Of a stretch of 64,000 nt of DNA, positions 23,563 through 35,492 are shown one piece after another. The position numbers and the translations under genes were made by a program. How positions within the stretch are numbered: position 1 is the stretch's first letter; each line of letters opens with the position of its first letter. The stretch is from Megascapheus bottae (lineage: Eukaryota; Chordata; Mammalia; Rodentia; Geomyidae): assembly GCA_024803745.1 (NCBI GenBank), contig JANJXV010000006.1:43563001-43627000 (forward strand). Direction: 5' to 3'. The notes below the pieces were generated by a model. That model did not search any database, was not told the origin of the DNA, and saw only the letters and a program-made list of their open reading frames with translations.

Positions 23563-23756
23563 GAGGCAGTGAGTTTGGCCGAGTGGTAAGAGTGCTTGCC
23601 TAGCATGCACTAAGACCTGGGTTCAATTCCTTGGTACCACATACATGGAAAAAGGCAGAAGTGGTGCTGTGACTCAAGTGGTAGAGCTCTAGCCTTGAGA
23701 AAGCCCCAGGGCAGTGGTCAGGCCCTGAGTTCAAGCCCAGGACTGACAAAAAAAAA
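23563..23756 (+). mobile_element. IDL-Geo SINE with short TSD
   Basis: Near-complete dimer: ID-like left (gtgagtttggccgagtggta, gcttgcctagcatgcac), joint, Geo right (gtgctgtgactcaagtggta, caggccctgagttcaagccc), A tail. The TSD atctgcctt is at 23554-23562 and 23757-23765. Confidence 0.9.
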
Positions 23757-23769
23757 ATCTGCCTTACCA

Positions 23770-25125
23770 TAAATTGCTATTGACCCTTAGAACATAGAAA
23801 CCTATAATTTGTAGGAATTCTTAACTATGATTCAAGTTGTTTAGTAGACAATGATACAGTGCTGATTCAAAGTGAAGTGCACTTGTAATGAAAGGTCACT
23901 GGCTATACAGACCCACATTTCCATTAGCCATTTATTGTCTAAGGAACATCTACATAGCAAAAAGTGACTATTCTCTTTCTCTTCATATGACAAAAGATTT
24001 TTTCTTCCAGAGCTTCTAAAATTTCCAGTTGGCAGTACTTTGGAAAGGAAAGTATCTGACCTTTTTAAACCAACTTGGTAACATGGCTGAACCAATTTAC
24101 ATACCCCATAAAGACACTAGATATGTGCTTCAGATCAGCTTAATGAGTTCCTCTGAAAGTTTTGCATAGGAGAAGATGCCATGATTCTCTCTTAAAACTA
24201 AACAAGACAACAAAAAGTCATTCACCAGCAATGGAAGAAAACGAGCCAATTTGCAGTACACTGTGTAACTGGGTGCTTGGTGAGGCATGACATTTCTGCA
24301 AATGCCAAATCAGAATGAAAAGAAGACAGGAAAGGAGGAAGAAAACAAAAGTACAAGAGGAAATATACAATACATAGAGCTCCATTATAAACAATAGGAT
24401 TCATAAGTGGGATCCAAGAAAAGTGTCATAGGCTCTGAGCTGTCCTTGACACTGGTGACATTCATGTTCCACAGGATGCAATCATCAGACTTACTTGAAG
24501 CCACTTCATATTTTCCTCACATATGCCAGTGCTACTGCATCGTGTATTGTGAGGGTTGAGAGTTGTCAGGGGCTTTCCTAATACCTAGACACTTAATAAA
24601 GGGCTATGATATCTGTTCTTTGCTTCTTTTAAATACAGTACCATAAGCAACATATTAAAAATATATTCCACAAACAGCAACCTTCATAAGAATCCACTCA
24701 CAGGAAAGTAGTCAATTAGCAGCACATCAGAGGTACTTCATCCTCATTGATATCATAATTTTTTTTTTGCTAATTGGCACACTATGTTGTTGAAATTGGT
24801 CAGATTAAAATAACTAAATTGGCAAGATCATTTTAAGTATTTTCTATCCTTACATGAATAAGGCACAGAAATCCAGAATGGCTTCTAACTTGTTCCCATA
24901 GAAGTGGTACCCGAGGGTCCATTGTGAACTGGCCTTGACAACTGAGTTAGAGGGTTCCTGTGAGTCCCTGTGGAGTATACCTCAGAGAACCCATACTGGG
25001 GAAACAGTCACATAGACTTAAGTATAACTTTCCAAAAAGATTGGACTGAAGTTCTATAAAGGCTGAAGAGCTGAAATGTCATTGAGATATAGGACCTGGT
25101 CATGAGTGTTTCTTCTTTTGCAAAT
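23770..25125. other. Repeat-poor block, no gene seen
   Basis: About 1.35 kb without a recognised transposon. Only short frames. Confidence 0.4.
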
Positions 25126-25127
25126 AA

Positions 25128-25510
25128 GACACTTTTTTTTTTATCATGGGGCTTGAATTCAGGTCCTGAGTGCTCAAAAAATTTCAGCAATTTTACAAGC
25201 CATATTTTTTCTTCTATACTAATACTTGAATTCAAGGACTTTACAAGTTTTAGGCAGGTCCTGTACCTCTTCAGCCATATCTCTAGTCAGGTTTGCTTTC
25301 AAGTTAATTTTTCATGTGGGGTCTTACTTTGTGCTTAGAACTAGCTTCTCCAAAAGTATGATTACAGATAGGTACTAATAAGACTGGCTTGTTTTATGAG
25401 TTGGGGACTCCTAATTTTTTTGCCAAGGCAATCTTTTTAACTATGCTCCTTTCAATTTCTGTTTCCCAAGGAGCTGAGATTGCAAATATGAGCAAACGTT
25501 CCCAGCCTTC
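25128..25510 (-). mobile_element. Degraded B1/ID-type SINE cluster
   Basis: Two antisense pieces can be discerned: one from the T run at 25131 through ggggcttgaattcaggtcct to gattacagataggtac, and one ending in gagctgagattgcaaatatg. Both are diverged, so boundaries are approximate. Confidence 0.45.
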
Positions 25511-25522
25511 CAAAGTGGGGGG

Positions 25523-25525
<3 letters not shown>

Positions 25526-25576
<51 letters not shown>
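25526..25576 (+). repeat. (GT)n microsatellite
   Basis: Uninterrupted array. It gives rise to spurious poly Cys-Val and Thr-His frames on the two strands. Confidence 0.98.
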
Positions 25577-25583
<7 letters not shown>

Positions 25584-25751
25584 TACTGGTTATCGAATCT
25601 AAAAGCTTCCACAAGCATTCTAACATTGAGTTTTATCCTCAGCCCTTAACTAGCCAATGATTACAATCATTATGAATATTTAAAAATCTAATTAACAAGT
25701 AAAGATATTGAGAACAAGTGTAATAGACACTCAAAACAGATTTACTTCCTC

Positions 25752-25970
25752 TGTATTTTGTGGGTATCAGAATTTGAATTCAGAGCCCCATATTTGCTCA
25801 ACTCGCACTCTACCAATTGATCCACACCTCCAGATCTGCTTTATCTGACTATTTTGCGGATGGACTCTCATAAACTTTTTCTCCCCCTCAGGCTGACTTT
25901 GAATCTTTATCCTATAGATCTCACTTTCCAGAGTAGCTAAGATTACAAGTATGATTCGATGGCACCTGGC
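25752..25970 (-). mobile_element. B1-dID SINE
   Basis: Minus-strand head (ccaggtgccatcgaatcata, cttgtaatcttagctactc) then an ID part with ggtgtggatcaattggtaga and gaattcaaattctgatacc. Confidence 0.75.
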
Positions 25971-25974
25971 TTTC

Positions 25975-27050
25975 CTTCCTAAATTTTTTTATTTTAGTAT
26001 TTTTCTTCTTCCAACATGTATATCCACAGATATACAATATAACATAACCAACTCCACTGTGGTGTTCTGAGTTTACTAATATCACGCTAGTACTTGAAAC
26101 TAGCAGTGAGAATGTGTGTCCCAGGTAAATCAGTACTTGCTCTAAATTGGATTTGGTTTTGTTTTCCATGTCAATAAAGTACTAATCAGAACAACACAGA
26201 TGGGTACCATATTGAATTAAAAAAGGAAATTCTGCCTCTTTCCCAGTTTCATATTGTAAAATATGCAAACACTACTGCATTTTCCTCAAAAGGGACAGAC
26301 CGCCATGCACACACTCACTTTTGAAGCAGCAGGTTCCACTAGTCTCTGGCGATGTCGGGCTGAGTTGAAATGGCTCTTCGGAGGCTGCCCTTCCTAACAG
26401 TGAATGGAAGATGGGAAATGAGAGAGGTGGGAAGGGATAAGGCGGAGCATGGGATGGTGGGAAAATGGCCAAAAAAGGGAGAGGGACAGTGTTTAACAGC
26501 ACTATACTTTGTTCTTGCTAAAAATCTAATAACAAACACACACATACAACACGCACTGTTCACAAAAGCACATGCTACATGCAAGTCATTGTTAAAAATG
26601 GCCTTGGATATGCATTTGTGCAGTCATAAACACCATCATAAACCTTGTCCAGGATAAAGATAGTTACAGAAACTCTTCATTCTTTTAAGGAGACGGAAAT
26701 GATTTGTTAATATAGATCAAAGGTATTAAGGAAAGTTGAAATATTATTTCCCTGACCTTGAAGTTCATCTTCCTAAAATCAAAGAAGGCCTAACATAGCT
26801 TTCTTACCATTAGATCTGGTGACATTTGGATAGTACCAAAATGAGATGGAGGAGTGTGGGTCACAGACCCCATCTCTCAAACCATGACAAAGCCCCTGCT
26901 TTAGATATTTCTCTGTATCATTCTAGTGGAAATCATCTTGTCTGGCAGTCACCAATGACTTGATTCTGAAATACCCATTTCATTAACGTATGTAGAGATT
27001 TGCATTGTTATAATTTACATCTAGGTGAAAAAGTGTTCTCTTTTCTTTGG
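25975..27050. other. Unassigned sequence
   Basis: About 1.1 kb with no recognised repeat or motif. Overlapping frames at 26272-26657 on both strands look like composition effects. Confidence 0.4.
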
Positions 27051-27054
27051 ACTG

Positions 27055-27322
27055 ACTTCCTTCCTTCCTCCCTTCCTCCCTTCTTTCCTTCTTTTCTTCC
27101 TTCCTTCCTTCCTTATTAATTTATTTATTTAGTGATAATACTGGGGTTTGAACTCAGGGCCTTGAGTTCTTGCTTGAATTTTTTGCTCCAGGCTGGCACT
27201 AAACCACTTGAACCACAGCTCTACTTCTAGATTTTTGGTAATTAACTGAAGATCAGAAAGTCATATTTTTCTGGCCTGACTGACTTCTAACCTTTATCCT
27301 CCTAAGTGCTAGGATTACAGTC
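27055..27322 (-). mobile_element. B1-Geo SINE with (TTCC)n-grown tail
   Basis: The minus-strand SINE spans about 27322 to 27130. Its A-rich tail continues as AAAT repeats and then a (GGAA)n array, seen on the plus strand as TTCC at 27057-27112. Confidence 0.8.
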
Positions 27323-27661
27323 AAGGTAGTTTAAAGTTTGGAATGAGGTTCCCCCAAATAGTATAGAGTTCCACTTCTCCAACATTCAAAATTGCACAGC
27401 TGTAAGCAGAAATTTAAGAAGCAAGCATTGCTTCCTAGGGACAGAAAGATGAATGCAGAAGAACATTCTCACAAAACCTCTTTGCTTGGAGGCTCGATGT
27501 AGAGGGAAAATACCAATACTGGTTTTTCTGTGACCTTCAGAGGAAGGTAGCATTTACTCAGCTGTGTTCACAAAGGCAGGTTGAGACCTTCTGTGTAGGT
27601 AAAAATGCAATGTCCACATCACAGTATTAAAATTTCTTTTTTCCTTCTATGAATTACAGCC

Positions 27662-27662
27662 C

Positions 27663-27702
<40 letters not shown>

Positions 27703-27890
27703 TTTGCCAGTCCTGGGCTTGAGCTCAGGGCCTGAGCATTGTCCTTGGAATTTCTCAGGGATAGAGCTCTACCACTTGAGCCTCAGCACCACTTCTGGCT
27801 TTTTTTTTATGTATGTGGTACCGAGGAGGCTAACTCGGGTATTCATGCATGCTAGGCAAGCACTCTACCACTAGGCCAAACTCCCAGCCC
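27662..27890 (-). mobile_element. IDL-Geo SINE with (AAT)n tail
   Basis: Full minus-strand dimer: gggctgggagtttggcctag at the 5' end, ID-like left, joint, Geo right, then an AAT-repeat tail seen as (TTA)n at 27665-27701. Near-identical flanks, cagcc(c/t)tattatt, suggest a TSD with one mismatch. Confidence 0.9.
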
Positions 27891-28038
27891 TGCAGCCTTA
27901 TTATTTTTAAGACATATATCAGTCATACCCACTTGAGGTGCCAACAATCACTGTTTCATGTCCAAAGTGTAACTTACTTTTCACAAAGAAAATGTTATAA
28001 GTCGCAGATTGAAAATCAGGATTATGGTTCTGGCTTTC

Positions 28039-28458
28039 CTTTTTTTGTTGTTGTTGTCCTCATATATTTTTATTGTAATTAATAGAAGGGTTCCATTATA
28101 TTCACCAGATAGAAGGTGCATTACTTTACAAACATTGATACCCTTTCTCATGTCTTGATCCCCATTTCCTACCCCCACCCCCACCCCTCATCCTGTTTTC
28201 CCCCTTTCTTATCCTATTTCAAATAACCAATTAAGCACATATACAATGTATCAGATAATAAGGTAAAATACTATAACAATATGAGATAACCAAGGAGCAG
28301 CAAAAGAGATGAGAGATAACATAGTACATTAAGAACAACCATCACTCATAATATGGCTTTTGTTTCTATATCCTGGAGGTCCTTTCATTTAGTGTCATAC
28401 TATATGGCCTGATATCTAGGTTTTTGCTCTATTGTAAATCTCTGCTAGGAGAGCCCAG
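28039..28458 (-). mobile_element. 5'-truncated L1 with TSD
   Basis: A perfect 14-base TSD (tggttctggctttc) lies at 28025-28038 and 28459-28472. The insert reads on the minus strand through a G-rich block (complement of accccca runs near 28171-28190) to the end ttacaataaaaatata and poly(A). G-rich purine tracts are typical of rodent L1 3' UTRs. Its 5' part resembles the copy at 53.8 kb. No ORF2 sequence is present. Confidence 0.88.
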
Positions 28459-28493
28459 TGGTTCTGGCTTTCTAAAAGGAAGTCTCCTTGCCA

Positions 28494-28670
28494 GGTTGGG
28501 AGTTTGCCCTAGTGGTAGAGTGCTTGCTCAGTACCACATACACAGAAAAAGCCAGAAGTAGTGCTGTGGCTCAAGGGGTAGAGTGCTAGCCTTAAGAAAG
28601 CTCAAGGATAGTACCCAGGCCCTGAATTTAAGGACCAGAACTGGCAAAAAAAATAAAATAAAATAAAACT
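28494..28670 (+). mobile_element. IDL-Geo SINE with deletion in left monomer
   Basis: Starts with ttgggagtttgccctagtgg. About 28 bases that other copies carry (from the tagcatgcac region through the left B box) are missing between gcttgc and cagtaccaca. The Geo half is complete. TSD tccttgcca at 28485-28493 and 28671-28679. Confidence 0.88.
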
Positions 28671-28804
28671 TCCTTGCCAATAAGTATCCTCTGTCTACCC
28701 TCTTCTGGAAAAAAAAATACATAAGGAAATAGTCTTGAAACTCAGCTGACCTAGAAATGTAGTCAAGTTGTCAAGTTTTACTATACAAAATACCAATAAC
28801 CTCA

Positions 28805-28868
28805 TTATAGACATATATACATATATGTGTATGTATGTGTATGTAAATATATGTGTGTATATATATGA
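28805..28868 (+). repeat. AT/TG-rich low-complexity tract
   Basis: Alternating TA, TG and ATAT units with no clean period. The minus-strand Tyr/Ile-rich frame over it is spurious. Confidence 0.85.
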
Positions 28869-28869
28869 T

Positions 28870-30140
28870 AAATTGAGCATTGTTTCTTGTTTTAATAATT
28901 TTCTTATTTTAATAGTTAATTTTATGAGTAATAATTGATAATTTAATGTGACTATTTGAAAATTATCCTTTGAGCTAAATGTTTTTTCAGAATAGTTTTA
29001 AAGCTTGATTTCTCTTCTCTTTAAAAGAAGTTACTACCTATAAATAAATCGTTATTCTCATTAATATGTTAAAAACTCCCTGCCCTTATTAACTTCCCTA
29101 CAGAATGATTAAAACTGATTTAAAAGTTCTAGTGCACAGTGCCAGGCCCCTCCCTACTCATCAGGGAGAAAAAATTAATCTCACCCTTAAATACACAATT
29201 ATATTCAATGTGCAAATTAACTAAATCCTAGGCCTGTGGTTTATTGCTCTTCTTCTGACTCCAAGGTGAAAATGTTATCTTTTTTTAATTAGCTAATTGT
29301 ACCATGAACTCAGCAGGAAGCAGATGTTGATATTAAACCTGAGCTCTGAATCTGAAACTCTCACTTAGTAGAAGGCTGGTTTAAAAGCACCAACACATCC
29401 TTCAAGAGGTTCCATTCTTGGAACCTGGTCTCAACTATACCTCATTTATCATCCAGTACAATGAGTCTGTAATCACAGTGTGCTTGGGATGAACAAATCT
29501 GTCCATAAAATAATCAGTGTAGTTACACAGAGATCCTTGTCATATATCTTAATAGAAACCAAGGAAGAATCTGCAGGGTTAATGTCATTTTAATGAATCG
29601 CATACAGAGTGAAAAATAAAGAATTATGAACAACTCACAGCAAGTTTTTCTCAAGATAGTTCACATCTTAAACTTAAATAACCATTATCTTTTCAATAAA
29701 ATAGTCATATTGCATTCTATTGCTTAGAAAAAAAGTAAGTTATAGGTCATTGCAGTTCTTAAATTCCAGAGTTATTGGGTACAGTAATGCTGAAAACTTG
29801 TGTGAAGGCACACAGAGTTGGATCCTAAATGGAGACTCTACAGAAAAACTTCAGTAAGCAAGACATGCCTGCTTCTTCATTATCAGAAATCACTGCCCAC
29901 CACTCACCCACACTCATACACATTGTCATTTAGCAGATCTCATGGTATATCTAGAAAGGCATAAATAATGCATTTTGGAGCTTTTGTTTGGTGGTTGTGC
30001 TGAGAGTTGAATCAACAACCTTGCACATGCAAGGTGAAGGAACACTTTCACTGCTCTTCTTTGTAGCTAACCTGTACATTATACATTTTTCAAAAAGCAA
30101 ACAGAGCACTCACAAATGGCTTTTCAGGAAATTGACTTTC
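28870..30140. other. AT-rich repeat-poor block
   Basis: About 1.3 kb without a recognised transposon. It is dense in TAATTA-like motifs and holds a 12-base palindrome, aattagctaatt, at 29287-29298. Such composition occurs in homeodomain-bound enhancers but also arises by chance in AT-rich DNA. Confidence 0.45.
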
Positions 30141-30147
30141 TTAAATG

Positions 30148-30450
30148 CTATGGCTTGAATGTATCCCCAAATCTCATACATGTGTTGGGAACTTAATCCT
30201 GGAGGTTAAAGATATTTGAAAGTGGAGGCCTTTGGGAGACCTCATGGTGGCATTAGCAACTTTATAGGAAAAAGAAGAGAGATCTGAGCTGGCATGCCTG
30301 CTCTGTAATACCCCTCACCATGTTGTGATGCAGGAAGTGGCTCTTGCAGGATGCTGGACAGATATGAGATGCCAACACCATGATTTTAGGCTTCCCAGTC
30401 TCAGACCATGAGGTAAACTTCTGTTCTTTATAAATTACAGCACAATTTGT
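30148..30450 (+). mobile_element. MLT1/MST-like MaLR solo LTR
   Basis: Sense LTR landmarks in order: gctatggcttgaatgtatcc, ccaaatctcatacatgtgtt, cttaatcctggagg, ggcctttgggag, then near the 3' end ttctgttctttataaattac. No retroviral coding part follows. It is an old solo LTR or fragment of a non-autonomous ERVL-related family. Confidence 0.75.
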
Positions 30451-30454
30451 GACT

Positions 30455-31795
30455 TCATTTCCTTTTCCCCCAATTTCAAGTCCCAGGAATTTGTTTCTCC
30501 TCCTAAATGATAGACTCTGGTATCTGTCATTCTAGACAGAGATATCAATCTCCTGGTACCATTTACCTTCTGACTAATGACTTCAACATCAGCAAAGTAA
30601 CAGATTGGCCCTGGCTGGGCCCGAGGGGCTGTGAAATATATATTATCTTCAGATCAAAGAGCTTGGGACTGGGGCTAGGGGAGTAAACTTCTCACTTTTT
30701 GTTTGAAGGAAGCATAAGTATACTCTAATTTTGCTTAGATAGGCTCAAAGCAAAACAAAATAAAACAATTTGTTTTGACAATAACAAAACTAGCAATCAT
30801 CAGTTAGGTAAATAAACTATTAGAAGATACAACACATGAATAATGTGTAAATGTAATAAACATATTTTACTTCTATACTAAATGCTTTCACCAACCCGTC
30901 ACCTTTGTGATAAGTTATTTTAGAAATTATTAACATCCATATGAAAAAAAGAAATTACTAACATCCGTGAACACTGCAGATCATATATTTTTTAAAAAAT
31001 TATTGTTCCCTTAGCAATACTGATCTGATAGCTTAGTACTTTAGCCTAATTTACATCACATAAACATATTTACAAGAAAGCTCTGTGGAAAGTAACATAT
31101 CAAGCATGAAATAATTGGTACCCAATGAATTTACTTGCTTACAGCAGACTATTTATAAAAGCCTAATTCCTTAAATCAGGTCTAAGTTACTCTATCTCAA
31201 ATTAAGAGCCACAAGGAAAATTTAGGACTTACAACATCTATAATTTTGGCATGAGTCTCATTGTTTAAAAATCTATCATTAGATATTTCTAGCCAAGAGA
31301 TTTTTAACAACAACAACAAAGAGAACTACATATTAAATCACAAAATATTTAAAAGGTGCCTATATTATTTCTTACAATTATATTCAAAATAGTTTTTATT
31401 CTACAAATAACCACATGTATTCTCAGAAAAGATTTAACTTCTCTACCTAAATTGAAGGTAGTTTTCTTTCTTTTTGTCTGTAAGAAATTCATCTCATCTA
31501 CAACCAAAGTTCTTTCTAAAGACTATCCATAAATCCAACAAAAGGATTACAAATAGACCTCACTGAAGGAAGGGGTCTTGAACATCCATGAAGCAATCTA
31601 AGACCTTACAAAGACAAAATAATAAGAAGTAAACTGAGTGGTGGAATTCACGAGCTAGAAAGATTTAACAGTTATCAAGCATATCAAAATAGGGATCTGA
31701 ATCTGTAAAGATGTCCTGGCTTTCATGCTGTAATTCCAGCTGCAATGGGTGTATCTTGATTCCAGGCCAGCCCAGGTTGACACATTTGTAATTGT
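30455..31795. other. Unassigned AT-rich sequence
   Basis: About 1.3 kb without recognised repeat or gene. Confidence 0.4.
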
Positions 31796-31799
31796 ACAT

Positions 31800-32041
31800 T
31801 TGGGGGGGGGGGAGTCACAGGGCTTGTACTCTGAGAACTCAGGGATGCTGTCCCTGAGCTCTTTGGCTCTGTACCCCTGCATTGTACCCCCCGAACCACA
31901 GCTCTACTTCCAGTTTTCTGGTGGTTAATTGGAGAGAAGAGTCTCACAGACTTTCATGCCCTGGCTGGCTTTCAACCATGATCCTCAGATCTCAGCCTTT
32001 GGAGTAGCTAGGATTACAGACATGAGCCACTGGTGCCCAGC
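31800..32041 (-). mobile_element. B1-Geo composite SINE
   Basis: Minus-strand head (ctgggcaccagtggctcatg), linker (gagactcttctctccaatta), Geo module (gtagagctgtggttcg). The tail is replaced by a C run, seen here as G at 31801-31811. The short repeat ttgtacat on both sides may be a TSD. Confidence 0.85.
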
Positions 32042-32044
32042 AAA

Positions 32045-32555
32045 TTTGTACATGTTTGTAAACAACCAGAGGTCTGAACTGCTTTATTTGTTCTCTACCT
32101 AAAGCTCAATTGGTATCCAATTAATGTGTATTAAATCAATGAGTGAAGCAAACTTACATATACAGGATGTACGGGTATCTATATGGAGATCATGAGCTCT
32201 ACCACACCCAGTCAGGATGCCTGCAGGAACCAGATGCAGGCGTGCAGCTTGGGTGGATTGAGAAGGATTTGAAAGAATGGTTACAGTGGAGTGGAAAGGA
32301 CTTTCCAACCCATAGGCCTGAGGAAGAAAAGGAAGGAAATTGCCTGCACAATCAGAGTGCTGAGTAGAGAGGGTCTCCTGCAAGTTGCCCTTTTTTTGAG
32401 AAAAGCATTCAGCCAGCCTATGCTAGTCCACAGGGAAGAAGCCCTAGGAGCACAAGATGACATTCTGTTTGTTTCTTCTCAGTCCCTTCACATCTCCCAC
32501 TTGGTGCTGTCACTTGTGCCAAAGCCATCCAGGCATCCAAGGAAAGACACTTTGA
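32045..32555. other. Unassigned sequence
   Basis: Overlapping open frames of 60-94 codons occur on both strands, none with a recognisable motif. No repeat identified. Confidence 0.4.
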
Positions 32556-32559
32556 TGGA

Positions 32560-32975
32560 TGTCTGCTGAAGACTTAGGAAGACAAGGGCAGGTGAGGAAA
32601 GAGGAAAGAAGGAAGGGCAAGAAAGAAGATCAAAGAGGAGAGAGAAACAGGTGTGGAGTCAGGCTTATAAGGGAAGGCAAAATTAAAGTTCAGCAAAATC
32701 AAACACCAGGAAACAGGTTCTCGAAAAGGGTGGGGTGGGGTCAAGGGGAAAGAGGTAGAGGAATGAAGAGGAAAAGAGGAGGAAAGGCAGACAGGAAGCC
32801 AATTGTATATCCTACAAAATTAAGAAGAGTGAGGGAAAGGGTGGGTAGGGGAGGGATGGATGAGGATGTTAAAAGGGGTGATGACACTGACTATGATAAA
32901 TTATATTCATAAACTACTTTGTTAAATGTTGGCTCCTTTGTACAACTACCTAAAAGTAACAACAACAATAAGAAA
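32560..32975 (+). mobile_element. Probable L1 3' UTR, purine-rich type
   Basis: A purine-rich G/A tract (32580-32870) leads to an AT-rich end (ttcataaactactttgttaa, cctttgtacaactacc) and an A-rich terminus near 32960. This order fits a mammalian L1 3' UTR. It does not match the 28.0/53.8 kb family and I see no TSD. The 117-codon frame here is composition-driven. Confidence 0.4.
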
Positions 32976-33012
32976 GAGTCCTATGATCTCAATGTCAAAG
33001 AGAGGATAAAAG

Positions 33013-33307
33013 CCAGGTGCAGTGGCTCACACCTGTAACCCTAGCTACTCAAGCAGCTGAAATATGAGGATCGAGGTTCAAGGCCAGCCCGGACACTAAA
33101 AACCAAGAGACTCTTATCTCCAATTAACCACTAAAACTGAAAATAGCCCTTGGCTCAACAGGTAGGGTAATAGCCTTGAGCTGAAGAGCTCAGAGACAAC
33201 ACCCAGACCCAGGGATAGGGCAGTAGCCTTGAGCTGAAGAGCTCAGGGACAATGCTCATTCCCAGAGTTCAAGCCCCATGACTGACAGAAAAAAAAAGGG
33301 TGGAGAC
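33013..33307 (+). mobile_element. B1-Geo SINE with duplicated Geo segment, TSD
   Basis: Complete head and linker, then a Geo module in which the segment around gtagccttgagctgaagagc occurs twice (starting near 33172 and 33227). A 14-base TSD, agagaggataaaag, is exact at 32999-33012 and 33308-33321. Confidence 0.9.
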
Positions 33308-33453
33308 AGAGAGGATAAAAGGCCCTTATACAATCCTGTGCAAAAGTTAACAGCAACAGAAGGGTGTACGTTCCTTGTCTCTCTGCAAAGCCTGGTTTTT
33401 AACCATTCTGTGCTGTTTCACCGTTAAAGCTGTTCTTGCTGTTTCAGAAATGC

Positions 33454-33455
<2 letters not shown>

Positions 33456-33531
<76 letters not shown>
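33456..33531 (+). repeat. Compound (GT)n(GA)n microsatellite
   Basis: GT repeats to about 33488 switch directly to GA repeats through 33531. All frames across it encode artefactual dipeptide repeats. Confidence 0.98.
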
Positions 33532-33534
<3 letters not shown>

Positions 33535-33535
<1 letters not shown>

Positions 33536-34880
33536 GGGGGGCAGAAAAGCCACAGAACACTTTTCTTCTCTCGCTCTCACTTCCCAGAAATGCAGAGAAG
33601 GCACAGTTGGTATTATGTGTGAAGCCCACATATCTAATCAGGAATATTTCTTTTGTCAAGGTTTCACATTAATGTAATTCTTAACAGATCTGCACTCTTG
33701 AGTCCAAAGAAAACCCTGGGATTGGATTTCAGATGAAATTCTTTACTTTGAATTTAAATTTACTTCCCAATCCTGGTATACTTAAATGTGCTTTCTTTTA
33801 AAATTATTCAGCATAAGGAAAGTGCAAAAGCCAATCTTCACAGGAAACAGTCAGGTCTCATGAAGAAGGGCTTAGTGTTCTTGAGAAAGAGTGGGAAGAG
33901 ACAATTCTCACTGTGACCAGTCTCCTCTAAGCCACCACTGACTGGGTGGGCTGAAAGTCCAACACCAAATCAGAAAGCCAGAAAAATAATATGAAGATTT
34001 GGAAGAAATATATCCAGGATGTGCTACTTTTACAAGTGAGCACATCCAGTTATTGGGTCCATGTCATAGTTCAAATTCCTTATAGGCTCTAAAATAGGTT
34101 TATCTGGGAATCAGTATTGGCAAGCTATTTTTAAAAAATGTTTATGCTTACCACAGTCCATAGAGAGAAATGTCCATCAGTCAATGATCCTTTGTTAGAC
34201 CATCTCAGAACATTATATATCGATTCAAATTAATGAATTTTACGTCAAAGACGAGTTAACATATTTTACCACAGACAATAAGTTTATGGATGTAATTACT
34301 GACTTGAGCTCCAAAATCAGCACAATTACATTGCAGCACATATGTCAGCCCACTTAAAGTCACTTCCATTTAGAAAAAAAGTTCGAATGATTTCACATGC
34401 CACACATTTCTAATGAGAAAAATTACAAGACACCCAAATTAAGAGAACCAATTTTCCACAGGGAAATCTGGGGGAGAAATGTTTTAGGTAAACCAATTTT
34501 CTAAAAGTAAAACAGAAATTTCAACATAGCTGTGAGTTTATACCCAAAGCAAATTATTGCCAGCTAAGTAATACGGCTCTGATAATGAAGTTTGATTGGG
34601 TGTAAATTAAGTAGAGGATGCACCAAATTCTTCAAAGCCATTCTGGTGTGTTCCCTTCCTTTAAACAGAAAGAAGATTGAGTGGAGAGGGCTCCAGCACA
34701 GGAGAAGCTTCCTAGCTTTGCAAACACAGGTTAGCTGATCTTTTTGAGCCAGAAGTTGTTTGTAACATGGATTTCTGCGTGAACTAGATTAAGGGCCACA
34801 AAAACCCCCAACCACAATCACAAGTGCTGATACTTCATGTAGCTCCGACTCTGTACAAACAGAATCATCCTCACAACCAT
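33535..34880. other. Repeat-poor block
   Basis: About 1.35 kb with no recognised transposon and no protein-like frame. It is one of the better places to look for conserved non-coding sequence. Confidence 0.4.
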
Positions 34881-34900
34881 AATTTTATTCTCTACTCTTT

Positions 34901-35098
34901 TTTTTGTTTTTGCCAGTCTTGGGGCTTGAACTCAGGGCCTGAGCACTGTCCTTAGACTTTCTCAAGGCTAGAGCTCTATCACTTGAGCCACAGCAGCACC
35001 ACTTCTGGATTTTTCTATGTATGTGGTACCAAGGAAGTGAACTAGGGTCTTTGTGCATGCTAGGCAAGCACTCTACCACCAAGCCAAACTCGCAGCCC
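34901..35098 (-). mobile_element. IDL-Geo SINE with 16-bp TSD
   Basis: Full minus-strand dimer. An exact TSD, ttattctctactcttt, is at 34885-34900 and 35099-35114. The left monomer reads gcgagtttggcttggtggta in sense. Confidence 0.93.
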
Positions 35099-35279
35099 TT
35101 ATTCTCTACTCTTTAGCTAATGTCTACTTTTATCTAGAAGATATTTTAAACTAGCACATTGGGTTTTCCATGATAGTTACATGGCTAGGCTTTCACTTGG
35201 AAGGTGAGCAAGGCACTCTCGTAGGCCAGAATGTTGAGGGGAAAAAAAAAACAAAAACTCACTATTAGTTATCTGCTGG

Positions 35280-35425
35280 CCCTGCTTGTTCATCCTCAGT
35301 TTCCTCATCTTTAAACTGGGGATATAATAACTACCTTCAAAAGGTTTTGTGATAAATAAGACACAGACCCATTCCACACATGCCCAGGGCAGGAGACACT
35401 TAACAAATGCTGATTATTGACAAAT
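35280..35425 (+). mobile_element. MIR SINE
   Basis: Sense MIR core: ctcagtttcctcatctttaa, actggggatataataactac, then ttaacaaatgctgattattg near the 3' end. Confidence 0.8.
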
Positions 35426-35492
35426 TAATCACCTCAACATCCTACTCCATCTACTTCCTGCAATCTCTATGTAAGAAATTTCCTGAGAGTTT

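Noticed and set aside
32143..32569. Overlapping 60-94-codon frames on both strands
   Set aside because: Several frames overlap in opposite strands, with no motif, no splice context and no preferred frame.
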